A stretch of DNA of 64,000 nt from Chloracidobacterium sp. (GCA_016706275.1 JADJJY010000002.1:606001-670000), one strand, 5' to 3'. Counted from the first letter of the stretch, positions 55,194 to 63,685 are shown. Translations and numbers: made by a program. Notes: generated from the letters alone by a model not told the origin.

Positions 55194-56084
55194 ATGCAAA
55201 CAATTTTCTTCGACGACAAAGGGCAGATCCGCAGCGGCTGGCGGACGGTGACATTTCTGTTTTCGTTTCTACTGATCGCGTACGGCCTGATATTTCTGAG
55301 CCTCATCATACTGTCGCAGTTGCAAGAGACCGAATCGGTCACCGGGTATCTGCCGCTACTCATCCCGTTCACGATCTCGTCGATCATCGCGATACTGCTC
55401 GGCTGGCTATTTGCGAAGATATTTGAAAACCTGCCGTTTCACGTCCTCGGCATTTCGTTTCGCGGCAGTTGGTTTCGGAATCTTTTAGCGGGGCTCGCCA
55501 TTGGCGGTATCGCTATTGGCAGTGCGGTGCTTATCTCGGTGATGTCCGGCGGTATGAGTTTGACATTAAATCGAGATTCGTCCGGCTCGGCGATCGCGAC
55601 AACGCTAGCAGTGACTCTGCTGATATTTATTGCGGGTGCCGTTTCCGAAGAAACGCTCTTTCGCGGCTATATGCTACAAACATTTGCCCGGTCAAACCTC
55701 GTCGTGTTTGGCATCGGCTTTACGTCGCTGCTATTTGCCTTTGCCCACAACGCCAATCCCGACGCCGGACGCCTTTCTTTGCTCAACACTTTTCTCGCAG
55801 GCATCTGGTTCGCCGCAGCTTATCTAAAGACAAGCGACCTGTGGTTTCCGCTTGGGTTACATCTGATGTGGAACTGGCTGCAAGGCCCGGTGTTTGGAAT
55901 AAACGTAAGCGGCATCGCTCAATTCAGCCCCGACCCTCTGCTCCGTGCAACCGACTCCGGCCCCGTATGGCTCACCGGCGGCAGCTACGGAATCGAAGGC
56001 GGCATCGTCTGCACGATCGCGATCGTTATCTCGATGGGATTGATCTACTTCCTGCCAATGAATTCGAACCAAATAGAAACATAG
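55194..56084 (+). CDS. CPBP family intramembrane metalloprotease
   Basis: A 296-residue integral membrane protein with about eight hydrophobic helices and the three motifs of the CPBP/Rce1 family: EETLFRGYML (Glu152, Glu153, Arg157), a His-containing helix (LLFAFAHNANP) and GLHLMWNW. Bacterial members are glutamate/metal-dependent intramembrane proteases, some linked to bacteriocin maturation or immunity; no such genes are nearby. It is divergent from the histidine kinase gene. Its stop codon lies inside a palindromic repeat element, described separately, which may act as the end of the transcript. Confidence 0.9.
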   Translation: MQTIFFDDKGQIRSGWRTVTFLFSFLLIAYGLIFLSLIILSQLQETESVTGYLPLLIPFTISSIIAILLGWLFAKIFENLPFHVLGISFRGSWFRNLLAGLAIGGIAIGSAVLISVMSGGMSLTLNRDSSGSAIATTLAVTLLIFIAGAVSEETLFRGYMLQTFARSNLVVFGIGFTSLLFAFAHNANPDAGRLSLLNTFLAGIWFAAAYLKTSDLWFPLGLHLMWNWLQGPVFGINVSGIAQFSPDPLLRATDSGPVWLTGGSYGIEGGIVCTIAIVISMGLIYFLPMNSNQIET

Positions 56085-56132
56085 GACACATAATAGTTAC
56101 GTAATTCCTACACACTATGTGCCCTATGTCTC
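56076..56132. repeat. Inverted repeat of tandem heptamers overlapping the CPBP stop codon
   Basis: A 20-base arm starting GAAACATAGG (56076-56095) pairs with its near complement CACTATGTGCCC... (56113-56132) at 16 of 20 positions. Each arm is built from tandem copies of the heptamer ACATAGG/RCACATA. The CPBP stop codon TAG (56082-56084) lies in the left arm. The layout resembles the element inside valS. Confidence 0.7.
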
Positions 56133-56149
56133 TATGTGGTCAATAATCG

Positions 56150-57006
56150 TTAAGCAGTCTGTATTTTGAAGCTAATATCCACCGCTCTCGCCGAGTGCGT
56201 CAAACGTCCAACTGAGATCAGGTCGACTCCGGCGTCGGCATACGAACGGACGCGGTCGAGGTCCATGTTGCCGGAGGCTTCGATGAGGACGGCGGGGTTC
56301 ATTCCGCGGGCCATTTGGACGAGTTTGGCGGCTTCTTCGGGAGTTTGATTATCAAGCATGACTATCTCGGCACCGGCGTTTATCGCCTCGCGAAGCTGTG
56401 CCCAGTTCGTCACCTCGACTTCGATCTTGTGCAGGTGGCCGGAGGTTGCGCGTGCGGCCGCAACTGCCTCCGTAATGCCACCTGACAGAGCAATGTGGTT
56501 GTCTTTGATCAAAATGCCGTCGTCGAGGCCCATTCGATGATTTTTGCCGCCGCCGATCGTAACCGCGTATTTCTCGAGCATCCTCAAACCCGGCGTCGTC
56601 TTTCGCGTATCGACAATACTCGCTCCCGTGCCCTCGATAGCTTTCACAAAAGCTCGCGTCAAAGTCGCAATTCCCGACATCCGCTGCAAAAGATTGAGAG
56701 CGACGCGTTCGCCGGTGAGCAATACGTCGGCGTAGCCTTTGAGCGTGCCAAACACCGTGCCTTCTTCGACCTCGTCGCCGTCGTTAAATGTCGTTTCGAT
56801 CTCAGGGATCTCCGGGTCGAGGTGAAAAAACACCGCCTCCGCGACATCAAAGCCGCAGATCACGAGAAACTCTTTCGCCAAAAACGCCCAGTCCCTCGCG
56901 TATCCGGGGCGACGGTCGCACGGGTGGTAATATCGCCGCGGCCGATGTCCTCCGCCAAAAATTCGCCGATCGCCGACATCACATCGCCATTTTCAAGCCA
57001 GTTCAT
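56150..57006 (-). CDS. nadC: Nicotinate-nucleotide diphosphorylase NadC, interrupted by a frameshift
   Basis: Makes nicotinate mononucleotide from quinolinate and PRPP in NAD synthesis. The uninterrupted frame 56150-56881 lacks the N-terminal 40 or so residues and begins at an unlikely TTG (MAKEFLVICG). Upstream, a second frame from the ATG at 57006 encodes the missing NadC start (MNWLENGDVMSAIGEFLAED, DIGRGDITTRATV). The two frames join perfectly, as GTGRF-LAKEF, if one T is added to the run of five at 56880-56884 (A-run on the plus strand), giving the family's usual 285 residues. Catalytic motifs are intact (VDTRKTTPGLRMLEKYAV, GGGKNHRMGLDD). Either an assembly error or a real lesion. Confidence 0.9.
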
Positions 57007-57011
57007 ATGAT

Positions 57012-57106
57012 TATCAGACTAATGCAGAAGCCCGCGCGTAAGCAAGGGCGTAACGTCCAACTTGAGAGATACGCCCTTACTAACGTGCGGGCTTCTGCAT
57101 CTGATA
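57012..57106. repeat. 95-bp imperfect palindrome (REP/BIME-like)
   Basis: The outer arms TATCAG/CTGATA and the perfect 14-base arms ATGCAGAAGCCCGC (57022-57035) and its complement (57087-57100) enclose a second pairing AAGGGCGTA/TACGCCCTT. Imperfect pairing connects them, so the whole stretch can fold as one long hairpin with a small terminal loop. It lies between the divergent nadC and 57176 genes, just upstream of a promoter. High GC compared with its surroundings. Confidence 0.85.
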
Positions 57107-57120
57107 CAACCCTGCCCGGA

Positions 57121-57149
57121 TTGACATCTTTCGCCGTCCCAGTTATTCT
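57121..57149 (+). promoter_or_regulatory. Candidate sigma-70 promoter for the 57176 gene
   Basis: A consensus TTGACA and TATTCT are spaced by exactly 17 bases. The expected transcript starts about 20 bases before the ATG and carries CAGGAGA as ribosome site. Confidence 0.65.
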
Positions 57150-57175
57150 CGTCGCATCACAACAGGAGAAAGACC

Positions 57176-57601
57176 ATGAAGAACCTATCAACCCTAGCGA
57201 TCGCAGCCGTCGTTTTGTTTACCGCGGCGTGGGCGTGCAACATGAGCACGGCAAATATCAGCAGCTTTAAGACCTCAAAGGACCGCGAGGGCAAACAGGA
57301 ATCGACCAGCTTTAAGGGCGGCGATACCATCTACGGCCGTGCTGAGATCGCCTACAACATCGGCAAGGTCAAGATCAAACTAAAGATCACCGTCGACGAC
57401 GTCAAGGGTATGGACAAAGGCGATATGGTCAAAGGCTCCGACGTCACCATCGACATGGACGGCAACGGCACCGGCATCTATTCGCTCGCGGTCCCCGTCG
57501 GCGTCAAAAGCGGCAAATATATCCTCACCGCCGATATGCTCAACGAAGCCGGCGAGACGAAGGATACAAAATCCGTCAATCTAAGCGTCTCTGACGAATA
57601 G
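57176..57601 (+). CDS. Small secreted lipoprotein-like protein
   Basis: A 141-residue exported protein. The signal segment LSTLAIAAVVLFTAAWAC ends in a Cys (residue 21), so it may be a lipoprotein, although the lipobox is weak (AWAC). The mature part is a single beta-rich domain, with Lys/Asp/Gly-rich strands (KVKIKLKITVDDVKGMDKGD, then SGKYILTADMLNEAGETKDTK) that resemble an Ig-like fold. A good AGGAG site and a promoter precede it. It is convergent with the 57634 gene. No function can be assigned. Confidence 0.7.
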   Translation: MKNLSTLAIAAVVLFTAAWACNMSTANISSFKTSKDREGKQESTSFKGGDTIYGRAEIAYNIGKVKIKLKITVDDVKGMDKGDMVKGSDVTIDMDGNGTGIYSLAVPVGVKSGKYILTADMLNEAGETKDTKSVNLSVSDE

Positions 57602-57633
57602 TTGATAGAGGAACGAACCTCCGAGGGCACATT

Positions 57634-58338
57634 TTACGCGCCGAATATCGTTATCGGAGGCGTATTGGAATAGTTGCCGACGGGTTCGTTCCTTTTTATA
57701 AAGATCGCGCGCATCACGCCGGTCTCCGGGACGCCCATGACGCGAGGTTCGATATAAATAACCTCAGGCAGGCTCGTCAGAAACGCGACTTTTTCAAACC
57801 GCTCCTCGCCGTTACGCTTGAATTCGATCTGCAGAGCGCTCATTCCTTCCATCTGGCAGGCGATCCGCACCTTAAAACCACCAAGCGCGGTGACTTTTAA
57901 CTTCGGAGCGAGGTCGCGAAGCGGTTTTTTGACGTGATTTGGCGACAGGATCTTCATCCCGATCCCCATTCCCTCTCTGTAACCGCTTGCAGATTTGATC
58001 CGGCGAACATATTTCCGCATCTCCGCCACCAATCCGGCCTGCGTCCGCACCGGCATCGGCGTATTATCAAACATCGGGCGTTCGCTAACGGGTTTTATCG
58101 AGCGTTTATTAGATATCACCGCATCCCGCCACGAACGCAGAGCTCGCATATTTACGCGGTTCCGTTCAAATATATCCACCGCAAACGCATATTCCACCGC
58201 TATCGCTTTGATACGGTCAACCTCCGCGGCCGTCAACCCAAGATCCGCCGCATAAGTCTCAGCACCATCAGCGATCTGCTGAAAAGCCCGCTTTCGCTCA
58301 TCCAATCCATACGGCAACCAATCTTCTCGTCTAGGCAT
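57634..58338 (-). CDS. Protein of unknown function
   Basis: A 234-residue protein without signal peptide or membrane helix. The N-terminal half is helical and charged (MPRREDWLPYGLDERKRAF, then an FERNRVNMRALRSWRDAV segment), with a conserved-looking Trp/Arg pattern. The C-terminal half (about residues 135-234) is beta-rich, with CQMEGMSALQIEFKRNGEE and an ending in VGNYSNTPPITIFGA, like an Ig/fibronectin fold. I do not recognise the family. GGAGAG precedes the ATG. The upstream gap on its 5' side is the repeat-bearing region 58339-58673, which may control it. Confidence 0.65.
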   Translation of the reverse strand: MPRREDWLPYGLDERKRAFQQIADGAETYAADLGLTAAEVDRIKAIAVEYAFAVDIFERNRVNMRALRSWRDAVISNKRSIKPVSERPMFDNTPMPVRTQAGLVAEMRKYVRRIKSASGYREGMGIGMKILSPNHVKKPLRDLAPKLKVTALGGFKVRIACQMEGMSALQIEFKRNGEERFEKVAFLTSLPEVIYIEPRVMGVPETGVMRAIFIKRNEPVGNYSNTPPITIFGA

Positions 58339-58415
58339 ACTGGTATCTCTCCAAGTTTTTTTGTGCCTATTTTACCCAAATTTTAATATTTTGTGCAAGG
58401 ATTTTATGCATTGAG

Positions 58416-58470
58416 AGCCGATGCTTTACTCACATTGCCCGATAAAATATTTACATCGATCGCTTTTTAT
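58416..58470. repeat. ~55-base element, copy A
   Basis: Starts GAGCCGATGC, continues with GCCCGATAAAATATTTACAT and ends ATCGCTTTTTATAA. It matches copy B 147 bases away in the order CGATGC ... GCCCGAT ... AATATT.CATCG ... GCTTTTT. Within each copy two CGAT boxes are exactly 21 bases apart. Confidence 0.5.
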
Positions 58471-58562
58471 AATATATCGGACGATTAACTAACAGTAGGT
58501 TCTGATATATATTCACCATCGTCCAACGGAATTATGTACTAATTTGATTGAAGTAATAAATT

Positions 58563-58613
58563 GGGCGATGCAGATTTTCAATAGCCCGATGCAAATATTC
58601 CATCGGCTTTTTC
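58563..58613. repeat. ~55-base element, copy B
   Basis: Starts GGGCGATGC, continues GCCCGATGCAAATATTCCAT and ends CGGCTTTTTCTA. The second half is an imperfect dyad (CCGATG/CATCGG). The two internal 17-mers beginning CGATGCA are 14/17 identical and 21 bases apart, two helical turns. Confidence 0.5.
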
Positions 58614-58673
58614 TACGCCAGTTCCCCATCCGCGAATGCCCCTCACAAATGTCTCAAACACTATATATTGTCG

Positions 58674-59399
58674 CTATTTGATCGCCGGAGCCTCGATCTT
58701 TAGGTCTTTCTGATCGTAATCGTACTCGCGCACTTCGCGCTCCACATGACGAGCGTTGGAGTAGCGAGTTGTTGATGTCGTTTCAAGCAAAAACCCGTCA
58801 GTGGAAATCCAATACTGTGCGACTTTCGTAGTGACACTCGGAAAATCAGGGTCTGTTACTGTGCTCTTCTCTACTCGAACATATAGATTTGCAGTTTTGG
58901 CTCCGATCTTCTCTTGTCCGACGAACATATACTGATTTTCGATCGTGGTGCGGGATCGGTTTCCGCCACTATTTCCGCTCCCGATACCACTACCTTGGCC
59001 AATGTCCCGAGATTTGGGCAAAGAGCACAAATAGAGTCCAGAAAAGCCTAACTCTTGAACCTTCCAAGCAGCCGTTCCTTTCCTTGTGTAACTTGTGTTG
59101 CCAATTCTTATCTCTTCGAATGGCTCCGCTGTCTTCGAACCACCCTTCTGAGCTGACGCGGTCGTCCAGACTCGATCCGTAGGAAGATACCGGCGAATGC
59201 TCACGTAAACATAGTATGGGGACTTCGACTCCATCTCAAATTTCTCAATGGTTTCGGTTTGAATATGTGCAACTGCCTTCGTTTTCTCGCATGATTTCGC
59301 CCGAATCTCAAAAAATTCGGCCTCGGTCAGTGTTCTACTCTGCCCAGATGCCACCGTCGATACAATAAAAAGTAACGTAATTAGGAGTAGTTTCTTCAT
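58674..59399 (-). CDS. Secreted protein of unknown function
   Basis: A 241-residue exported protein with a clear signal peptide (MKKLLLITLLFIVSTVASGQ). The mature region is beta-rich and contains several Tyr/Trp-rich strands (YYVYVSIRRYLPTDRVWTT, then VAQYWISTDGFLLETTSTTRY), as in outer-membrane lipoprotein-sorting or LolA-like folds, but identification is not safe. A Gly/Ser/Asn-rich loop (GQGSGIGSGNSGGNRS) interrupts it. Two Cys residues. It begins only seven bases after valS ends on the same strand and may be co-transcribed with valS. Confidence 0.7.
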   Translation of the reverse strand: MKKLLLITLLFIVSTVASGQSRTLTEAEFFEIRAKSCEKTKAVAHIQTETIEKFEMESKSPYYVYVSIRRYLPTDRVWTTASAQKGGSKTAEPFEEIRIGNTSYTRKGTAAWKVQELGFSGLYLCSLPKSRDIGQGSGIGSGNSGGNRSRTTIENQYMFVGQEKIGAKTANLYVRVEKSTVTDPDFPSVTTKVAQYWISTDGFLLETTSTTRYSNARHVEREVREYDYDQKDLKIEAPAIK

Positions 59400-59406
59400 A
59401 TTATCC

Positions 59407-62148
59407 TCAGTTTAGAGATTCAAGATTATTATTGAGCGTCGTGATCTGGCTTTCTAGTTCCGTTGAGCGGTCGCGGAGTTCGGTTACTTTTTCGGCGGGG
59501 GCTCGGTCGACGAAGTTTGCGTTTGAGAGCTGGCCGTCGAGACGGGTTTTCTCTTCGGTGAGCTTGGCGATCTGGTTTGCGAGCCGTGTGCGTTCGACGT
59601 CAAAATCGATCAGCCCCTCGAGCGGAATCGCTATCTTAGCATTGCTAGTTACCGCGGTAGCAGATGCTTTCGGAACTGTGAATTGATTGCCAATTATCAA
59701 ATCATGAGCTCGAGCGAGTTTTAAGATTTGTGGCTTATTATTGTTGAAAATATTATAGCCAGAGGTTCCGGTTGCAACATGAACGATTATTTTGTCGCTA
59801 GACTTAATATTCATCTCCGCCCTTATGTTCCGGATCTTAGTAATTAGGTCGATGACATCCTTCATTTCCTCTTCGGCCCCCTCATCGACAGAGAGCTTGT
59901 CACCCGGCGGAAACGAAGCGAGCATAATGGTCGCATCCGCCCCCGCATAAGCCGCGTGGTGCAAAGCGTTAGACGTCCCCGGCAATTTCTGCCAAAGCTC
60001 CTCGGTCAGATACGGCATAAATGGATGCAGCATCCGCAAAGCGATCTCCATGATCGTGATGATACGCGTCGTTGCCTCAGGGCCGCCGGCCGTTATCTCA
60101 TCCTTAACGAGTTCAATATACCAATCGCAAAAGTCATCCCAGAAAAAGTGATAAAGCAGCGAAACCGCCGAATGGAATTCGTACTTATTAAGTGCTGCAT
60201 TTACATCAAGAGCAGTGCGATTCAATCGAGAAACGATCCACCTATCAGCCAAGGCAGTGGTCGGTGGTCGGTGGTCAGTGGTCAGGCTTTCTTCCTGGCC
60301 GCTGCCCACGGCCCACTGCCCACTGTTCATAAGACTTGCATGATCGACCGCCGCACCTTCGGCGTTCATCAGGCAAAACCGCGTTGCGTTCCAGATCTTG
60401 TTGGCAAAGTTGCGATAGGTCTCGACGCCGACATCGTTCCAACGAATATCCGCCCCGGTCGCGATCGACGCGAGATAGATTCGCGTCGCATCCACACCAA
60501 ACTTATCAAACATCTCGATCGGATCGACGCCGTTGTTGCGCGATTTCGACATCGGCTTGCCGTCTTTGCCAAGCACGGTGCCGGTAATGACGCAATCGTT
60601 GAACGCGGTCTTATCAACAAACTTTTTCGTCAACATCATCATCCGCGAAACCCACAAAAACATGATGTCGCGGCCGGTGACGAGCACGTCCGTCGGTAGA
60701 AATGAATTGAGATCATCAGTCTCGGAAACGTCCCCGTTCCAACCAAAGGTGGAGAAAGCCCATAGCCCCGACGAGAACCAAGTATCGAGCACATCATTAT
60801 CTTGCGTCAGGTCCCTGCCGCCCGCTTTCTCGTTCGCCTCTTCCTCAGTGCGTGCGACAAAGACATTTCCGTCTGCGTCGTACCACGCCGGGATCTGATG
60901 CCCCCACCAAAGCTGCCGCGAGATGGTCCAGTCTTTGAGGTTTTCGAGCCAATTTGTATAAACCTTTTCGTGCGGAACACGCGGGGAGAAATGCGGCGAG
61001 CCTTCGTGGCGCATAAGATCGAGAGCGAGGTCACGCATCTCGTCCATCTTCACGAACCACTGCTCCGACAATATCGGCTCAACAACCGTCTTGCACCGTT
61101 CGCAGACCGGCAGCGTGATCTCGTAATCATCAACCTTTTCCAGCAACCCCAGCTCGTCAAACATCGCCACAACCTTTTCCCGAGCGGCAAACCGATCCAT
61201 CCCGTCAAACTCAACCCCGGCCGCTTCGTTCATTGTGCCGTCAAGATTCATCACCAAAAGCTGTTCGAGACCATGCCGCTCGCCTACGAGATAGTCGTTA
61301 GGATCGTGAGCAGGCGTGATCTTCACCGCACCGGTCCCAAACTCGGCATCGACGTATTCGTCAGCGATAATCGGTATCTCGCGATTCGTCAGCGGCAGCA
61401 GGATTGTCTTGCCGACAAGGTCTTTGTATCGCTTGTCACCACCGTTTACCGCCACAGCCGTATCACCAAGCATCGTCTCCGGCCGCGTCGTCGCGACGGT
61501 GATCGTCTGGTCGCTGTCCTTGACCGGATATTTTAGATAAGTGAGTTTGCCGTCCTTCTTCGTTTCCTCTTTTACTTCGAGATCGGACAGAACCGTCCTG
61601 TCTTTTGGGCACCAATTGACGATCCTGAGGCCCCTATATATCCAACCTTCGTCATAAAGCGTGCAAAATACATTACGCACCGCGAGCGAAAGACTCTCGT
61701 CCATCGTAAATCTATGCCGCGACCAATCTACCGACGCACCTTCGCGGCGCATCTGCTCGGTGATGGTGTTGCCGTACTGCTCTTTCCACGCCCAAGCGCG
61801 TTTTATAAATTCCTCGCGGCCGATGTCCGTCGGCTTTTTATGCTCATCCTTTTTAAGCTGCTCGACGACCTTTCGCTGAACGCTAATTCCCGCATGATCA
61901 GTTCCCGGCAGCCATAGAGTTCGATAGCCGAGCATCCGTTTCCAGCGAATGAGCGAGTCCATGATCGTGTGCTGCAAAGCGTGGCCCATGTGCAGCGAGC
62001 CGGTAACATTTGGCGGCGGGATGACGATGGAATAGGGTTTTGCCTCCGGATCAGTGTTGATCTCAGGCGCAAAAAAACCGCTCTCTTCCCAGCGTTTGTA
62101 ATGATGTTCTTCGGCCGATTTGGGGTCGTAGGCCTTGTCGAGTTCCAT
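59407..62148 (-). CDS. valS: Valyl-tRNA synthetase
   Basis: Charges tRNA-Val and edits mischarged Thr. The 913-residue enzyme has the class I signatures PPNVTGSLHMGHAL (HIGH equivalent) and KPMSKSRNNGVDP (KMSKS), the editing CP1 domain (TTRPETMLGDTAVAV), the anticodon-binding domain (LADRWIVSRLN) and the C-terminal Val-specific coiled-coil arm (ANQIAKLTEEKTRLDGQLSN). About residues 607-632 (around GQWAVGSGQEESLTTDHRPP) are an insertion just before LADRWIVSRLN. This insertion is coded by a palindromic heptamer repeat and is absent from typical ValRS. The frame stays open. An editing or structural effect is not known. Confidence 0.97.
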   Translation of the reverse strand: MELDKAYDPKSAEEHHYKRWEESGFFAPEINTDPEAKPYSIVIPPPNVTGSLHMGHALQHTIMDSLIRWKRMLGYRTLWLPGTDHAGISVQRKVVEQLKKDEHKKPTDIGREEFIKRAWAWKEQYGNTITEQMRREGASVDWSRHRFTMDESLSLAVRNVFCTLYDEGWIYRGLRIVNWCPKDRTVLSDLEVKEETKKDGKLTYLKYPVKDSDQTITVATTRPETMLGDTAVAVNGGDKRYKDLVGKTILLPLTNREIPIIADEYVDAEFGTGAVKITPAHDPNDYLVGERHGLEQLLVMNLDGTMNEAAGVEFDGMDRFAAREKVVAMFDELGLLEKVDDYEITLPVCERCKTVVEPILSEQWFVKMDEMRDLALDLMRHEGSPHFSPRVPHEKVYTNWLENLKDWTISRQLWWGHQIPAWYDADGNVFVARTEEEANEKAGGRDLTQDNDVLDTWFSSGLWAFSTFGWNGDVSETDDLNSFLPTDVLVTGRDIMFLWVSRMMMLTKKFVDKTAFNDCVITGTVLGKDGKPMSKSRNNGVDPIEMFDKFGVDATRIYLASIATGADIRWNDVGVETYRNFANKIWNATRFCLMNAEGAAVDHASLMNSGQWAVGSGQEESLTTDHRPPTTALADRWIVSRLNRTALDVNAALNKYEFHSAVSLLYHFFWDDFCDWYIELVKDEITAGGPEATTRIITIMEIALRMLHPFMPYLTEELWQKLPGTSNALHHAAYAGADATIMLASFPPGDKLSVDEGAEEEMKDVIDLITKIRNIRAEMNIKSSDKIIVHVATGTSGYNIFNNNKPQILKLARAHDLIIGNQFTVPKASATAVTSNAKIAIPLEGLIDFDVERTRLANQIAKLTEEKTRLDGQLSNANFVDRAPAEKVTELRDRSTELESQITTLNNNLESLN
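60253..60328. repeat. Heptamer-based inverted repeat inserted in frame in valS
   Basis: The left arm is four tandem heptamers of the type AGTGGTC/GGTGGTC. The right arm, read on the other strand, is tandem AGTGGGC/CGTGGGC. The arms are imperfectly complementary and flank a short CTTTCTT loop. The element encodes the extra residues 607-632 of ValRS without stop codons. Confidence 0.85.
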
Positions 62149-62246
62149 ATTCTTATCGTGGTAAAAACCCTATTCTAAAACAAAAGCGGTTAGCTTTCAT
62201 TTCCGCAACGAAAACTAACCACAAACTGCACGCGAACTTGAACTTT

Positions 62247-63245
62247 TTAAGTCTTATTGCCCTCTTCGAGCGCTTCGCGGATTAGCTTTTCGGCAATACG
62301 CGGCACGGCCTCTTGAGCGATCTCGCGGATGACTCGGTCGGAAAGCTTTTCAACGACACGCTGTGCAATTAGTGCGATCATTTCTTCCGACGCCTCTGGA
62401 ACAGCCTCTACCGGAGCGGCAACCATCGACCCGACTGGTTCCGTCGATTCCGATTCAACCGGCTCTGTCTCGGCAAAAGCAAATCTCGGTTCAAACCCCG
62501 ACGTAACCGGGCCGACCTCCTGCTCAACCACCGGCTCCGGCGCTTCAATTACCTCAGTGAATGAGGTTTCCGCAACCGGCGTCCAGTCAAAATCCTTTAC
62601 TGTCGTCTGGATAGTCTCAGCGGTATGGATCGGCTCGGCTTCATCATTGTCGTGCGGGCGAAGTGCCTCGATCATTTCGTCATCGAGTGCCGCATCGTCA
62701 AACTCAGTTTCGATCGCCGGTTTGTTCTCTTCGGTCGGATACGTGCCGTTAAAAGGGTCTTCTTCGGTGTCGTAATCCTGGATCGGCATCGTCTCGGCAA
62801 AGCTGTTTTGATACAGCTCCTCGATGTCCGCCGTCTCTGGCGTCGGGGCGGGCGAGGACGAATTTATCCCCAACAGATCATTAACACGGGCGACAAGATC
62901 GTGGATCGATTGAAAAGGTTTTGTCAGGAATCCGTCAGCCTCGACGCGCTCGGCCTCGGTCTGGTCAAACGGCTCGAATGAACCAACAAGCAGCAGCACC
63001 GGTATGTGCCGAGTTGCCGCGTCCTGCTTTATCATCTCGCAGATCAGATAGCCGTTCGGCCCCGGCATCTCGACATCGACAAGTACAATGTCCGGCTGCA
63101 CTTCGATAAATTTCTGCATCGCGGCTTCGCCGTCACCGGTCGAAAACACATCGACGCCGGCGTCGATAAACGACATCTCGACGACCTTACGGATGGTAAT
63201 CGAATCGTCAGCCAGCAATAATTTTGGTTTTGTCGCAACGTCCAT
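62247..63245 (-). CDS. Response regulator with a long acidic C-terminal region
   Basis: A 332-residue protein starting at the ATG at 63245 (MDVATKPKLLL). An in-frame TTG at 63260, five codons upstream, overlaps the stop of the preceding gene. The receiver domain (about residues 5-125) has the phospho-acceptor Asp in VLVDVEMPG, the conserved Thr/Ser region LLLVGS and Lys of LTKPF. The rest is an acidic, Pro/Glu-rich linker (ENKPAIETEFDDAAL and similar) ending in an amphipathic helix (ALIAQRVVEKLSDRVIREIAQEAV). No output domain is recognised; the terminal helix may bind a partner. Two response regulators in tandem without a kinase suggest a chemosensory-like or FrzZ-like pathway. Confidence 0.85.
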   Translation of the reverse strand: MDVATKPKLLLADDSITIRKVVEMSFIDAGVDVFSTGDGEAAMQKFIEVQPDIVLVDVEMPGPNGYLICEMIKQDAATRHIPVLLLVGSFEPFDQTEAERVEADGFLTKPFQSIHDLVARVNDLLGINSSSPAPTPETADIEELYQNSFAETMPIQDYDTEEDPFNGTYPTEENKPAIETEFDDAALDDEMIEALRPHDNDEAEPIHTAETIQTTVKDFDWTPVAETSFTEVIEAPEPVVEQEVGPVTSGFEPRFAFAETEPVESESTEPVGSMVAAPVEAVPEASEEMIALIAQRVVEKLSDRVIREIAQEAVPRIAEKLIREALEEGNKT

Positions 63246-63256
63246 TGTTATTTGGT

Positions 63257-63640
63257 TCAAACAAACATCCGTAGCGTTGTTTTCAGCTGGAGATCGGTAA
63301 ATGGTTTTGGCAAAAACGCCAACGCACCCGCCGAAAAACTGTCAGACGACAACCGCGAGACAAGTTCGGTCGTCATTATTATCACCGGTATCCGCATCAA
63401 CCGCCGCTCGGACTGCATATATCGCACAAGTTCTCGGCCATCGATATGGGGCATCTGAATGTCGAAAATTGCCGCCACAAAAGCCTCTTCGCCCTGCAGT
63501 TGTTTGTAAGCCTCTTTACCGTCGTTTGCGGCAACAGCCGCAAACCCCTCGGCTTCCAAAACATTTTTGACGATCCTCAATACCTCAGGATCGTCGTCCG
63601 CGACCAGTATCCGCGGCTTTGCCCCCTGTACTTCGCTCAT
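63257..63640 (-). CDS. Single-domain response regulator
   Basis: A 127-residue CheY-like receiver with no output domain. Seen: the acidic pocket (ILVADDDPEV), the phospho-acceptor Asp in AAIFDIQMPH, the Thr of IIMTTELV and the Lys of LPKPFTD. Such single-domain proteins relay phosphoryl groups to a partner. The second response regulator (stop-start overlap of a few bases or a gap of 11, depending on its start codon) follows on the same strand. No histidine kinase is nearby. The gene lies between pdxA and the second regulator. Confidence 0.93.
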   Translation of the reverse strand: MSEVQGAKPRILVADDDPEVLRIVKNVLEAEGFAAVAANDGKEAYKQLQGEEAFVAAIFDIQMPHIDGRELVRYMQSERRLMRIPVIIMTTELVSRLSSDSFSAGALAFLPKPFTDLQLKTTLRMFV

Positions 63641-63685
63641 GTTGTTATAAAACTTTTGAAAATATCCAAGTAAATCTTATCAGAT

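Larger units (their letters stand above)
58339..58673. other. AT-rich intergenic region with duplicated elements
   Basis: No coding frame is seen in these 335 bases between two minus-strand genes. It holds two diverged copies of a ~55-base element (58416-58470 and 58563-58613, both entered separately) and a 7-bp dyad between them (GGACGAT at 58479-58485, ATCGTCC at 58518-58524). It should contain the promoter of the 57634 gene and the 3' end of the 58674 transcript. Confidence 0.6.
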
